From Cricetomys ansorgei (lineage: Eukaryota > Chordata > Mammalia > Rodentia > Nesomyidae): a stretch of DNA of 64,000 nt. The notes below the pieces were generated by a model. The model was not told where the DNA came from. It saw nothing but the letters and a program-made list of their open reading frames with translations, and ran no database searches. A program made the position numbers and the translations under genes. Location: the NCBI GenBank assembly GCA_026225945.1, contig JAMJFZ010004061.1:22861501-22925500 (forward strand), read 5' to 3'. Positions 1 to 11,581 of this stretch are shown here, in pieces. The first letter of the stretch is position 1. Every line of letters starts with the position of its first letter.

Positions 1-409
1 ATGAAAAATCAGACTGATGAGGCTTCAAATGCTGATCTTTCATTACATCTCTAGGAAGACTGAGAAAGAAAGTATCAAGGAGAGAACAACTGTTTGGATT
101 AATGTTTACTACCATTAACAAAAGCTCTTCATATTTATCATTCACTTGGCAAATTTTATTTAAATACTCAAGAAAGCACACTAGGTATACCAAAGGTCTG
201 AAATACAGCTGCATAATGTCAGTTTATAGTCTCATTTTTGGTATTCCTATTCCCTTTATTATCAGATTAGGAAAATATAATAAGATGTAAGATATTTAGA
301 GGAATTAAATGAAGTAAAACACACAAGGTATCTAATACAATGTATGATCTGTGACTCAAATAACCTGAAAATCAACATGACCCAGGAAGGAATGTAGTCT
401 TTTGTCAAC
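1..409. other. unassigned AT-rich sequence
   Basis: I recognise no repeat, gene or RNA here. The only open frame is a short one of 62 codons with no family resemblance. Confidence 0.5.
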
Positions 410-945
410 CTGTTGCATGTAGCCACTACTACCATAAATACCCAAAAATCCTATAAATAGTTTACTCCCATTAACTACCAGCCACTGCTGTGTAGTTATT
501 TCCTCTGAACTGAAGAAGCTTTCTCTGAAAGTAGGTAGGGAGGTTCATAGGCCCAGAAACTAAACAAAACTTGTAAGGCTTAGGAAATTCCTGAAATTTA
601 CAAAGTTTAACCAACCTCCTTCACAAGGATATAAAAGCACTAAACAATATCTGAAGTAAGGGAGACTGTCTTCAATGAAGCTACCTACAAGCTGTGTCTG
701 AAGTTGTAGTGAATATAGCTTTTGTCAATTCTCACCCTTACTGCAATGGACTTTTCTGTGATGCAGCTGCCTTTGATTCACCTATGCTTCTGTAAATAAC
801 TCCTCACCCATACTTCTATAAATAACCCCAATAAATTCTTGGTTTCGCTAAGCTAGACTTGGGTGGAATTGTTTCTTTGACCTTTGTTATCAGTGTCCTA
901 CCTGGAGTGAACAGATGTTTCGTCACATTTTCCTAGAAAAATTCA
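410..945 (+). mobile_element. probable solitary LTR (endogenous retrovirus)
   Basis: The block carries LTR-like signals in the right order on the plus strand. A TATA box (gatataaaag) lies at 628-637, and a polyadenylation signal AATAAA lies at 830-835, about 200 bp downstream. A T/G-rich stretch follows the polyadenylation signal. No retroviral internal region or primer-binding site follows, so if it is an LTR it is solitary. I cannot name the family, and the ends are approximate because no clear TG...CA termini or flanking duplication were found. Confidence 0.42.
628..637 (+). promoter_or_regulatory. TATA box of the probable LTR
   Basis: This is a good TATA-box match (gatataaaag). Its role is inferred from the AATAAA signal about 200 bp downstream; activity is unknown. 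Confidence 0.35.
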
Positions 946-2090
946 CACAACAGTCATCCACCCACACTACCCAAAAGGAAGTCTACCTTCTATACCCATG
1001 ACTATATAATCTCAGGCTCTAGTTCACTTTATCACTTTATCTCATGAATCTTTCAAATCTGTCCAACATCCTTCATCTCCATTATTATGTCTCTCTTGAT
1101 GCTCCCTCGCAACACCTCTGGCCTGTGACACTACAGCCCTGTTGACTGCTGCTCTCTTCAACCCTAGCCTGACCCCAATATTTCTCTAGGTGACTCCCAA
1201 CAATTAAGTCAAAATGATGTCTTATAAAGCAAATTCCAGCATGTTTCTCCATGAATTTAAGCCTCACATAGTTCCCAAATATTTCCAGGATGAGAACTAA
1301 TGGCTCACTAGGACCTTCCATGTTCTGAGTGAGTTGGCTATGACCATTCTCCAGCTTTTGCTCATCCAGCCATCCACTTCCTTATAAGGGTTTAAGTAAC
1401 ATGCTTTCCTGCCCCTTTGAAGATGCACAGAAATCCTCTCCACCACCCCATCGCCTTTTGCTTGCATCCTCACAACCAGCTCTGAAAGCAGCCTCACATA
1501 CCAACAGAAGTCCCCCTGACACTCTAGACCAGTCTGAACTCTGTGTATGCTCTAGCGTTTGTCTTTCTAGAACTTATGCAGATAGCACTCGTTCCAACCC
1601 ATTCATGACCACAGTTTCCCTATTGTCTAGTTATCTATGAATATTTGGGCTACAAAATTTTAAGAAGGAAAATTCCAGAATCAATGATTCATACATTTTC
1701 TGTCTGCCATTTTGAGTAGCTTGCTAAGACTGCACATTGCACAGCTCATCATCAACTGGAACTCAAGTCATGTCTTTGTCTAGAGTATTCACATTGTATA
1801 TGCTACCGGCCACGGTAGTGATAAACCAATGGCTGTTGGATAATCCAGCACTGATGGTTAAGAAAACCTCATTTCATTCAGTTAACATCTCTGAAGTGCA
1901 AGAGTTAAACTTGGATATAAGAGAATGTAACGCACAGAACCTGAAGTGTGAAGTGCTATTTTTAGTAAAAAAAAAAAAAAATGAACATCTAATAAGGTAG
2001 TTTGTGAGAAAAGAACTTCATATCCATGTAAACTTGATACCACTTTGCTATAGCTTTCTAATCATTGTGTTTCAATAGTGATGTTTTGTT
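946..2090. other. unassigned sequence, no gene seen
   Basis: Several overlapping frames of 66-87 codons occur on both strands (1085-2000), but none has a recognisable domain. A 14-nt A run lies near 1967-1980. I see no splice-bounded exon and no repeat I can name. Confidence 0.45.
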
Positions 2091-2092
2091 TG

Positions 2093-2300
2093 TTGGGCTT
2101 TTAGTGGTACAGGGGACTGGACACAGGACTTCATGTATGCTAGGAATTTCTATTGAACTACATACTGAGCCATTTTCTTCTTATTGTGAGACATCCTTAT
2201 GAAGTTGTCCAGGTTGTCCTTGAACTTATAATGCTGTGCTACACAGCTTCTCAAGTAGTTTAGATTATAGACATGAACTATTAAGCATAGACAGAGTTAT
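2093..2300 (-). mobile_element. ID + B1 type SINE remnants (B4-like)
   Basis: From 2093 to about 2175 the plus strand reads as the reverse complement of an ID element: a diverged tRNA-like stretch around 'catgtatgctagg' with the 'actgagcc' motif. From about 2187 it continues as the reverse complement of the B1 left part (gagaca..., gtccaggttgtccttgaac). The composite is degraded by many substitutions, consistent with an old insertion. It could be two separate insertions, because the order differs from the usual ID-then-B1 arrangement. Confidence 0.58.
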
Positions 2301-2329
2301 CATTTTATGTACTACCTTGTTAAATTTTA

Positions 2330-2535
2330 TTTTATGTACTTGTGTACATGCCTGAGTGTATGCATGTGTGCTACATGTTTTCAGGAGCCCACAAAGGTCA
2401 GAAGAGGACATTGGATCCCCTAAAACTGGAGTTATAGGTGATTGTGAGCCACCATGTGGTTTCTGGGAAACAAACCCAACTATTTTGCAAGAGCAGTAAG
2501 TGCTCTTAACTGCTGAACCATCTCTCCAGGCCCAG
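2330..2535 (-). mobile_element. B3 (B2-class) SINE
   Basis: The reverse complement matches the tRNA-derived B2/B3 class. The plus strand ends in 'accatctctccagg', the complement of the B-element start and its polymerase III A-box area. The middle carries the B3 signature 'aggtcagaagagg' followed by 'ctggagttataggtg'. It appears nearly full length and moderately diverged. Confidence 0.85.
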
Positions 2536-3912
2536 TACCTAATTTCTTAATGTGTCTAATTTATAAGCTATACTTTGTCATATTTATCCTTTTATAGGAA
2601 AATGCATCACACATACAGGCTTGGCACTAGCTATTCATAGTTTTAGGTATCTACTAAGAGTCTTGAACTGTAAGCTTTGCACATTTAACCACAGCAGTTA
2701 AATGTTGATGTGTATGCCTTTCTCATTACATTGTACATCACAAAGATGAGAGGCTCAGTTTCACCAACACTGAACTTAGCACAGAATAGGTGTTTACTAG
2801 TTTCGGGTGAATTTACAAAGTTCTCCTGCCATTCTTTTCCTCCATCCCTGTCTCCATCCCTTCTATAAATATGCACTGAGTGTCAACCATAAGTCAGTTA
2901 CTTCATTTGGTGACATTAACAATTGTTTTTCAAATTATGTTTTAATGTTGCCAGTAACAAGGACTTCATTAGCTCCGAGAAAGCTCATCTGCACACAGTT
3001 CTAAGTGATATTAATTCTTCTTCAAAACAAGCTGTAATTTATCGCTATGCAATTTTGACCCATTTGATGATATAGCTTATTTTGTCATACCCAAGGTAAG
3101 AGAAAATAAAGCTACCAGTATAATAAAAAGTTTTAGTGTATGTTTCTTAACTTGAACCACTATCAACAGGGAGAGATTTGTACTTACTCTGCATAGTCCA
3201 TGTCCTAGGTGAGAATAGGAGAATTAACTGTAGATGAAAGTCAAGGCCCAATCTTGTAAAATCCAAACATCTATCATGATTGCTTTTTATCTTTTGTGGT
3301 ATCATCTGTTTCTGGCACTAGATGACAAGTTTAGTGAAGGTGAAGTACAAATGTCTCTATCTGTATCTTGGTACTAAACACGGAAGTTCTTCAAATATAT
3401 TTATTGAACAATTGAAATGGCTGTGGTTATAGCTATAGATTCCATGAATAGCCACTGAACCACTGAGAGCAGTAGAGAAATTGGCTATCTAAGACCAAGG
3501 GAGGACACTTAAAAATCCAAGTGCTTCCAAGGCCTGTGATGAAGCATAATGGAGCAGGCTGCCCTCTACAGGACACAGTGAGACTGGCTGGACAGAAGGT
3601 TTCGTGAAGAAAGTTCCTTATGCCTTCAAATAACTACTCAGTAGTAAAATGGGCTGCTTGGAAGCATCATTAGAAGAAATCCTGTCCATACATGTCTGTG
3701 TATAGAGTTCAGGAATATATAAACTCTTAAGCTTGAGTAAACACCATGTTGGTCTGGAACTCAGAAGAGAGACTCTATGCATTCTTTTACTTCTTGTCAT
3801 AAACACATGATAAAACAGACTTTTAAGATAGAGTTCTCCATTCTTACCTTGATGTAATAATATAATTATATTAGGAAAGCAGAATTATACATAGAAATAG
3901 GTGGTAGGACAA

Positions 3913-3914
<2 letters not shown>
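2536..3914. other. unassigned sequence
   Basis: AT-rich sequence without a recognisable gene, RNA or repeat. The short frames at 2685-3004 and 3618-3806 show no domain. Confidence 0.45.

Positions 3915-3947
<33 letters not shown>
3915..3947. repeat. (GAT)11 microsatellite
   Basis: Eleven perfect GAT units, 33 bp. It abuts the 5' edge of a MIR-like fragment. Confidence 0.97.
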
Positions 3948-3948
<1 letters not shown>

Positions 3949-4090
3949 GCATACCACATGTCAAGTATCGATCAGATATTTCACACTGTCCTCACAACAA
4001 TGAATTAAAGAGGCATGGATGAATTAATCTACAGAGTTTAGAGGGCTAGAAAGTGATTAAGCCAAGGCAGGTCAACTACAGTGCCTTACT
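3948..4090 (-). mobile_element. MIR SINE remnant
   Basis: The plus strand resembles the reverse complement of MIR: 'accacatgtcaagtat', then 'cctcacaacaatga', then a region like 'acagagtttagagggctagaaagtgattaagcc'-type sequence (gap to the consensus 'gaggttaagtaacttgccc'). It is heavily diverged, as expected for a pre-rodent mammalian repeat. Confidence 0.5.
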
Positions 4091-5257
4091 TTTTGACTTC
4101 CTTAGAAAATTCTACTCAGGGAATTACATTACCTGGACTTCTCAGCTCCACTGCAGCTATGTGAAGAATTTAAACAAGGTCCTTCTCTGTCATTTGCATT
4201 TCACTGTTAAGTGAAAAAAACTCACCATGAACAATCTGGAAGTAATATAAAATCAACTCAGGAAACACAGTCCATGCTTAGCCAGTATATGCACATTTTA
4301 ATCTACCTATGTATGTAAGTCTAACACAGGCAACAGAGGAAAACTTAGTAACAGAGCAAAACATAGTAAACAACTGAGCAAAATACTTAACAACAGGGCA
4401 AAACCGAGTAAAAAAGTCTTCACTATGTAAGACTGCCTCATTGTATAAACACCTTAGTGCCTACTTATACATTAGATGGCAAGCCTACTGCACATGTCCC
4501 TAGGCTGTATAGTATCACTCCTATATATGTAACCCTCTGTTGATCAAAATGGCATGTGGTACAGGAGTCTGTCTGCCTTAAAGCCCAGGTCTGCTAATTC
4601 TAGCACTGCGGCTACCTCTAGTAACTATCTTGGATATCTTCCTTTGCTCCTGTGTGTCCATATGTCTGTGTCTAGTAACATTCTTAAGTATCTTGGGCAT
4701 TGTAAAAGATAATTTGTATTTCGATTCTGTTAACTTCCTCTAACAGATGTTTCTGTTTAGCAAACATTTAAATTGCCTTTATTCAAACTCCAAATTATAC
4801 CTCCATTGCAGTGGGCAGCCATTGAAATCCTCTATATTCTTTTTAGTGTTCAAACTTGTGTATTTTGAGATCAGTCAGAAATGCAAGGATCTGTGTAAAA
4901 AATTAGGGGCTCTTCCTTATGGTGACTGTTCTAAAAGTCGCTTTTTAGCTTCTAGCATCCGAAGTAACCTGAATTCTACTCTCTAGCTTCTCATGAAACA
5001 CAAATTTGGGGTTTCATCCCACATATCTATAAAAATAAATAATTAAATAAATATGGCAAGTACCAAAAGTAGTGAATGTCATCACCTCTGATTAAGTATC
5101 ACCCCCTCCCCCAATTTCTGTCTAAATTTTGTCCATTTTCCACTGTTTGGGTTATATATAAATATATATGGATCTACTTTTCAGAATTATTCTTGCAAGT
5201 GTATGTAGTAAGTGCACGTGTATCCATGTTCCCATATTGTGTGGGTGCACGTGTGTA

Positions 5258-5263
<6 letters not shown>
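4091..5263. other. unassigned; possible degraded LTR around 4330-4690
   Basis: From 4320 to 4410 an A-rich stretch contains an imprecise repetition of an 'aacagagcaaaac.tagtaa' motif. The following 250 bp has an LTR-like feel, but I could not match a family or find termini. The rest shows nothing I recognise. Confidence 0.35.

Positions 5264-5294
<31 letters not shown>
5264..5294. repeat. (TG)n microsatellite
   Basis: About 15 perfect TG units, preceded by an imperfect GT-rich run from about 5240. Short frames read across it on both strands are artefacts of the dinucleotide repeat. Confidence 0.95.
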
Positions 5295-5296
<2 letters not shown>

Positions 5297-6514
5297 AGGC
5301 CCAAGTTTGACAGTGTGACATTTTCTTAATTGCTCCTCATATAACTCACTGAAGCAGTCTCTCCTAAATGAACACATAGCTTGCCTTTGTAGGTTTAGCT
5401 AACTATCTTGCTCCAGGACACTGTCTTTGCATTTGAAGCACTAGAACTATGGGTAGGACACACACCACCTGGCATTTATGTGGGTTTGGGTTAGGTACCT
5501 CATCTATTTCATAAATATAATTATAGGATTATATTTTACAGTCCTTGAATTTGAAAGTACCCAATTCAGCTCATGGGGTTATTGGGGACCAGAAACTGTC
5601 ACTTAAATTTCCTTATTTTTTCCTTTCTCAAACTCTCAAGTCAAAACATTTCCTAGAGGGAAAAGCCACTGCCATAATATCAGCACTTTGGTAAGTGGCT
5701 CAATTAAGCAAATGTCTCATAAATCCAACTGCATTTCAACAGATCAAAATGGTACCCAGGCAAATGGAAAAGAAGGCCAGAGTGATAAATGTAACTCCAG
5801 TAACAGCCAGCCTGATGCTTCATAAGCAGCCACATGTTTGTTTACTTATCTATAATTTGTTTATCTTTTGGTTTTGAGTCTCAAATTCAGAAGGGGCTGT
5901 CAGATGAGAAATCCAATCAGAAGTGATTCTCCAAGCACACTTATCCTGGGGCAGACTCCAGTTTATTTCAGGCTGACAGCTGGCACCTGTTGCCTGCAGT
6001 GAAACACTTGCTGACACTGATGGAAAGAGACAGGTGGCAAGGCTGGCATAAATGCCACATTTGATTGATAAAGTGATCTGAGTATCGCAGACACTGAGAA
6101 TGTCATTAGCAACCACTGCTTCTATTGTAGAAAACATTGCAGGGGCCAACAAGGCAAAAAAAAATATAGCCCTTAAGTATCAGCATATGCAAGTGTGTGT
6201 CTGTGTGTGTGTGACTCAATGTAGTCCTCCTCACTATGGAGTAAAGAGCATTTGATCTTCAAGTGCTTCAAGTTAGGTTCAAATCCTGACCTGAAAACTA
6301 AGAAGGTATGGGGCCCAGGCGACTGATAGAACACATCAATTTCTATTTCCACTCTCCTCTCCTCTTCTTGTTTGTTCAGCAGTGTAATACACACTGCTTA
6401 GGGAATCTGAGGGCTGGTAAATCTGCCTCCAAGATAAGTTCCAAACCCTGGATGTCAGTCCAAAACAAACAACAATAACAGCAACAAACTCAATGTGAGC
6501 TTCATACTATACTG
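5295..6514. other. unassigned; possible conserved noncoding block
   Basis: No gene is seen. About 5880-6150 has more balanced composition, no repeat resemblance and a 100-codon antisense frame without a domain. It might be a conserved noncoding element, but that cannot be shown from one sequence. A weak MIR-like core (caaatcctgacc) lies near 6230-6320, and a short (GT)n near 6195-6212. Confidence 0.35.
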
Positions 6515-6625
6515 TTATTGAACATGCATTTATTAATTGTCAATGTAACCTCCACTTTCCCACTAATTCATAAGCTCCATGAAAGCAAAACCTATGTCTT
6601 CCTCATCAGATTCAGTGCCTAACTC
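6515..6625 (+). mobile_element. L2 LINE 3'-end fragment
   Basis: The sequence resembles the 3' part of L2, with 'tttattaattgtcaatg', then 'cccactaattcataagctcc' and 'atgaaagcaaaacctatgtc'. It is highly diverged and assigned from remembered consensus only. Confidence 0.45.
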
Positions 6626-6689
6626 TACGTATCCATCTTCCCATCTGCTCTGTCCAGCATGGCGGCCACCTGGACAGCTCCTCTCCAGA

Positions 6690-6815
6690 GCTCCTAACTC
6701 CTCAGGGAAACTTTCTCTAAAATGCTTACCCCTCTTTGCTGTTTGCTTATTTTTTCCCATCTTACTCATCGCCTCAGAGATCATTAGGTATCTGGTGCTT
6801 TCCCCTTTAGTATAA
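6690..6815 (+). mobile_element. second L2-like fragment
   Basis: It contains a 'cctcagggaaactttctct' block, then 'aaaatgcttacccctctttg' and a T-rich stretch ending 'cttactcatcgcc', as in L2 upstream of its 3' terminus. It lies downstream of the previous fragment although it matches an upstream part of L2, so these are two insertions or a rearranged one. The 126-codon antisense frame at 6563-6943 overlaps both. Confidence 0.4.
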
Positions 6816-6825
6816 ATCAATTGAG

Positions 6826-7543
6826 TGTTGTGATCTCTGCAGTTTCTATTTTCCAAGTGATCATCTTTGCAAAAGCCAGCCATGGTGGAGTACTTGTATT
6901 CAAACCTTAGCCCCAGCACTCCATAGCTTACAAGCTTGGCCACGCTTTCCAGATGTATTGTTCTTCTCCTTACTCAATCTGTCCCCTGTTTCTAACCATC
7001 AAGTGATTTCTCTGTTAACACTGGGTGAAGATAACCAGCCCACAGTTTTAATCTAAGATGGGTCGGGTTGAGTTGACCAGAAGACTGGATGGTGGATACT
7101 ACCCTATTGTGAAGGTGTGGGTGAAGCAAGTCACTGACAACTTCTGCTCCTACAATGGGAGAAAGACTATGTCACTCTGAGTCACAGAGTTAGAAGTTTT
7201 CTAAACATTAGAATCAAGCTCAGATATTGAAAAACTAATGACCCATTTCCCCTACCCTGATCGATACATACTAAGCATAAAGCACTTCAGTTACCAAGAC
7301 CCTTTCTCCTCCAAAGAAAATAATACCTGAAATAACTGAAATAGTAATTGAAACAAACAGAAATAACTGAAAACAGAAAACACAGAAACTGCTACTTCAT
7401 CCCCCAACGCTCTAACAAGTTAGAAACACAACTTTACACATTTTCTGTGAGTTTTTTGGTTTGTCCACTGGATATTATAAGTACTGCAGTATTAATTTGA
7501 GGGAACTCTTGTCCTGCATAGCTCAGTGCTGTAAAAAAAAATT
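6826..7543. other. unassigned sequence
   Basis: Nothing I can name. The block ends in an A-rich stretch (7531-7546) that provided the target for the L1 insertion just downstream. Confidence 0.45.
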
Positions 7544-7547
7544 AAAG

Positions 7548-7560
7548 AGGCTTCTCACTG
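7548..7560. repeat. 5' target-site duplication of the L1
   Basis: The 13-mer aggcttctcactg is found exactly again at 9283-9295, directly flanking the L1. Allowing one mismatch it extends to 17 nt (7544-7560 against 9279-9295). The upstream edge then reads TT|AAAG, close to the L1 endonuclease preference TT|AAAA. Confidence 0.9.
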
Positions 7561-9141
7561 GAGGTGGAGCAAGGGGAACACTCCTTCATTGCTGATGGGA
7601 GTGCAAACTTGTACAGCCACTATAGACATTAATAGGGCAATTCCTCAGGAAACTAACCGACCTACCTCAAGACCCGGATATACCATTCCTGGGCATATAC
7701 CCAAAGGACACTCCATCCTTCCCCAGTGACATTTACTCAGCTATGTTCATAGTGGCTTTTTTCATAAGCTGAAAATTGGAAAACAATACCAAACAAAGCA
7801 AAAACTAGACGCCCCTCAACCAGAAAATGGTGGCAGATTTACAAATGGAGTACTGCTCAGTACTGAAAAAATTACCTCATGAATTTTTCAGGCAAATGGA
7901 TGGAACTAGAAAAAAATCATCCAGAGTGAGGTAACCCAGTTCCAGAAAGGCAAACATGGTATGTACTCACTTTTATGTGGATTTTAACTGTTATACAAAG
8001 GACAAAGGTATTATAATCAGCAGGCTTAGAGAAACTATGGAACAAGGAGGGCTTCTGTGGGGACACTGGGGTCTCCCTGGTAAAGGAGAAATAGAACAGA
8101 TGGTGTAGGTGGGCTGGGGGAGGTTGGGAATGTAAACAGAAGGGGCAAGATAGGGAGAGAGGGATGGAAGGAGAGAATATATGAAGATGGGACCAGAATT
8201 GGAGGACATCTAGCAGGTTATAGGGAGACTTAGTGCAGTGGAAACTCCCTGGAATCTATGAGGGACACCCTAGTGAAGACCTCTAGTAATTGGGGACAGG
8301 GAGCCTGCGTAAACAGGGCTATCTCCTTTAACCAGGCAAAGCTTCCAGGAGTAGGACTGGGACACTATCTCAGCCACAAAACTTTTGACCTATAACCTAT
8401 TCTCCATACAGGATCTTCTGTGACAATGGAAGGGCAGAACCCATTCAAAGGATAGAGCCCATGCCTGATACTGAAGAGCAGACCAGGAACTAGAGACAAG
8501 ATGTCCAGGAGATGAATTTTAATGAGATGCTTCTCTGCTTATAGATTGGTGCCTAACCCAATATTCATCAGAGAGGCTTCCTCCAGCAGCTGATGGGAGC
8601 AGATGCAGAGGACTAGGGCTAAACATCATGCGGAGCTCAGGGAATACTACAGAAGAAGGGGAGGAGGGATTGCAGGGACCAGAGGGGTTGAGGACGCCAC
8701 GAGAAAAATCCTCAAGAAGTCAACTGAACAGAACTCTTAGGGTCTCACAGAGACTGAAGCTGCAGACATGGAACTTTCAGAGTCCCCCAAATATGTTATG
8801 GTTGTCTAGCTTGGTGCTCTTACATGTACAAGTTAGAGTGGGGGGAGGGTCTCTGACCCTTTTGCCTACCCTTGGGACTCTCTTGTTCCTGCTGGGTTGC
8901 CTAGTCCATCCTTGATGTGGGGATTAGTAACTGTACTTGTTCCATCCTGATATCCCTTGTTTGAGCAGTAACCCTGGGAGGACTGCTCTTTTCAGAAGAG
9001 AAGCAGGGGAGTAGGGGGGCAGACAGAGGTAGGTGTGGGGGATAAGGGAGATGGGGGAAACTGGGAGGAGGGGAGGGATTGGGAGGAGGAGGAGGATTGG
9101 GATGTATTATATGAGAGGAGAAGAATAAATAAATAAACAAA

Positions 9142-9173
<32 letters not shown>

Positions 9174-9282
9174 AGAATAAAAACCTGAAGGAAAGAACAT
9201 TCCCAGAAGTTTTCCTCTGAGGTACACATGCATGATGAGACACTCCCCCAAGTAATTAAGTATAATTTAAAAATTTAAAAAC
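7561..9282 (+). mobile_element. LINE-1 (Lx-type), 5'-truncated, with 3'UTR
   Basis: About 7561-7985 is the C-terminal end of L1 ORF2 in degraded form. It includes 'cctgggcatatacccaaagg', 'aaatggagtactgctcag' and 'atggtatgtactcac', all characteristic of the ORF2 end. It is broken by stops and indels and is not a working reverse transcriptase. About 7986-9120 is a long 3'UTR rich in GGAGG motifs near its end. An A-rich tail expanded into (AAAT)n follows (9125-9178). Another roughly 100 bp and a second A-rich stretch (9260-9281) come before the duplication. Exact 13-bp duplications flank the whole unit, so it inserted as one piece by target-primed reverse transcription. Truncation to about 1.7 kb is usual for L1. 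Short frames inside (such as 7991-8209 antisense and 8628-8915) are not genes. Confidence 0.92.
9125..9178. repeat. (AAAT)n in the L1 tail
   Basis: AAAT/AATA tetranucleotide run with one AAAC variant, grown from the L1 A-rich tail. Antisense frames across it encode only repetitive residues. Confidence 0.93.
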
Positions 9283-9295
9283 AGGCTTCTCACTG
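9283..9295. repeat. 3' target-site duplication of the L1
   Basis: Exact copy of the 13-mer at 7548-7560, placed immediately after the final A-rich stretch of the insertion. Confidence 0.9.
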
Positions 9296-10231
9296 ATGTA
9301 TCTCTGGGGATGTATGTTTGACGTCAAATAAGCCAGGCCATTTTCATTGCTTGCTGATGCCAAAAGCAAAGAAATCCTGAACTGTTTTCCAAAACTACCG
9401 ATGTCACATACTCTGCAGTAAGGCAGAGTTGTGGACTTAACAAGGCTCTTTGTTCAGCAACATTATCTAGCATGAACCTGAGATTTGTTTTGCAGACCCT
9501 CCCCTAGTTCCTTATGATGCTGTCTTGATGGAGCTGTCAATCAACTTGCCCATCTAATGAGGCTTGACCAATAAGAATCATTCTTCCTGGCATTGAAGCC
9601 TTGATATATTCCAGAAAAGGACAGATTATAGGAGATGGCATTTCCCAATGGCAGCTTCATAATGTTTCTTGTGCTTGGATCACAATTTTATTTAGTTCTC
9701 TATCTGTGTTGAACTTGGCTCTTAGTTCTCCCTCAGTTCCGTGAACGTTGCACACAGCTGGGGCCAAGTCCTATGGCTTTCAAGCAATGAGATTTAATTG
9801 ATGTTATCTTCCTACCGTGAGTACAACTGATGAAATAATCTTACTCACTAAAGCTTAAGTAAGCCACAGGCTCCTGAGAAAACGCTTTGTGGGTGTCCTG
9901 TCATTTTAATCCTAACACACAGTCTTCAAGGTATGTACTCCCTTGATATACAAATTCTTAGCAGTTTTCTAGAATCATTGACTTGCCCTTGCAAAGAAGC
10001 ATTCATAGAAAAGTTAAGATCTCTTGAGCTAAACCTACACACTTGACCACTGTGCACTAGTAGGGAGAGTGGGATATTCATTTGATCATTCCAGCATCTA
10101 ATAACTATGGACACAGCAATTCTACAATGGCTTATTATTGAAATAATGATGGTGAAAGATGTGCATGAAGTTAAATTGCAGTGGTAAAGAAAAGGGACAG
10201 GGAGGAAAAACACAACAGGATATGGTAAAAC
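9296..10231. other. unassigned sequence
   Basis: No recognisable gene or repeat. A 95-codon antisense frame at 9926-10213 has no domain and is expected by chance at this base composition. Confidence 0.45.
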
Positions 10232-10322
10232 AAATCTCTTGTCTCAGCACTTGGGAAGCTGAGGCAAGGAAATTTCTACTTTAAGGCTAGCTTGAAGTAC
10301 ATAGCAAGATATAGCAAGGTAT
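10232..10322 (+). mobile_element. B1-related SINE fragment
   Basis: It contains 'tcagcacttgggaagctgag' followed by 'aaggctagcttgaagtacat', matching the central region of B1/B4 elements. The left end is missing, so it is a fragment or an old B4/PB1-type copy. Confidence 0.55.
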
Positions 10323-11581
10323 TCAGAACAGGTGATTCTGGGAGCTATCGTTTTGTGGGGAGAGTAGTAAGAAAGAGCACATCAATAAATGCATCAGATT
10401 GGATGTTACGTAGAGCAAGAAAGAATATGCACTGTAGTTTCTGGTGATAAGTAAAAAGCAAGAAACTGAAGGAGGATGGGATAGACTGGGATATGGGTTG
10501 CTTTGATATCTGAATGCAGCAAAAAGCAATGAACACATCTGGCACAGAGTATTTGAGACAGAAGCATGTCAACTGTTATCACTGCTGGGGCAGAAGCAAG
10601 CCAGATGTATTTGATTAGGAAGCAGACCTCTGGCTCTAGAGAAGAAAGAGTAAGAAAGTATGAACTGTTAAGTGAGGCCAGGTGCCATGATGATGTGGAG
10701 AGGAGCTCCCATTTATGGCCCTGTCACTAAGGCAGTGTCCCCTGACTTGTGATAGTTACTTATTTGCAAAGGAGAATGTAGGTGAAGCAGGAGAGAGGAA
10801 TTGAAGGATAGTTCTCAGCCCTGACACTCTGCAGTGAAGTAAAGAATCTGATGGATGGCAGGGTAAAAGTGAGACTTGAACATCAACACCTGTCTCCCTC
10901 CTGCCTAGATGTTCACCTGAAAGGCTCCCGTCCTCTTGGTTGCAGTCAGTGTGAGAGTTTACAAGTAAAAACACCATTTCTAAATACTGCAGATGCATCT
11001 GGATAACTATTTTTATTTCCTGATTAATTGAATATAAAGAGATAAAATAAATGTCCATGTCATTTAAATTAAGTAATAGAAATAAATTTGAGAGTTAAGT
11101 GAAATGTTTTGCCCCACTGGTGATTTAGATCCAATAAACAGACAATGTTCGGTATAAATTTGATAGCTTTGCTTTGGTGATTTTTTTCTCCAAGACAATA
11201 ACTCCCAGATTCAGCTATTTTGATCAACTCATCCTCATTTAAAACCAATAAAATTAGCACATGAAATTCTGTCTCATGTAGAATATAGAGCTATACTAAA
11301 CCAAATATATAGCTTAAGATTATTCTTAGTGATGTGCAATTTGCTTAGGAGAGTCTCTGTGGAAGGTAACTATTTGATAATAGAGACCCAGATAATATCC
11401 ATAGAGTAAGACTTGATACCCAGTCTTTCCAACTCAAGCAAATTTATTTATTCTAAACCTACAGTAGGAAAATAATTATGCAGTGAAATAACAAAGAATG
11501 GTAAGCTACAGTAGCATAGTGTTGTGGGAATCCATGGTATGTTTATAAAGCTATTGGGCCAATTTTCAGAGTTAGTGATTT
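10323..11581. other. unassigned sequence
   Basis: Several 63-100 codon antisense frames occur, none with a recognisable domain. I see no repeat I can name. Confidence 0.4.

Noticed and set aside
4320..4410. Repeated 'aacagagcaaaac' motif suggestive of a tandem array
   Set aside because: Unit length and spacing are inconsistent and only about four poor copies exist.
6563..6943. 126-codon antisense frame
   Set aside because: It overlaps two L2-like fragments and lacks any domain.
8901..9251. 116-codon antisense frame with Tyr/Leu/Phe/Ile repeats
   Set aside because: It lies in the L1 3' end and its (AAAT)n tail.
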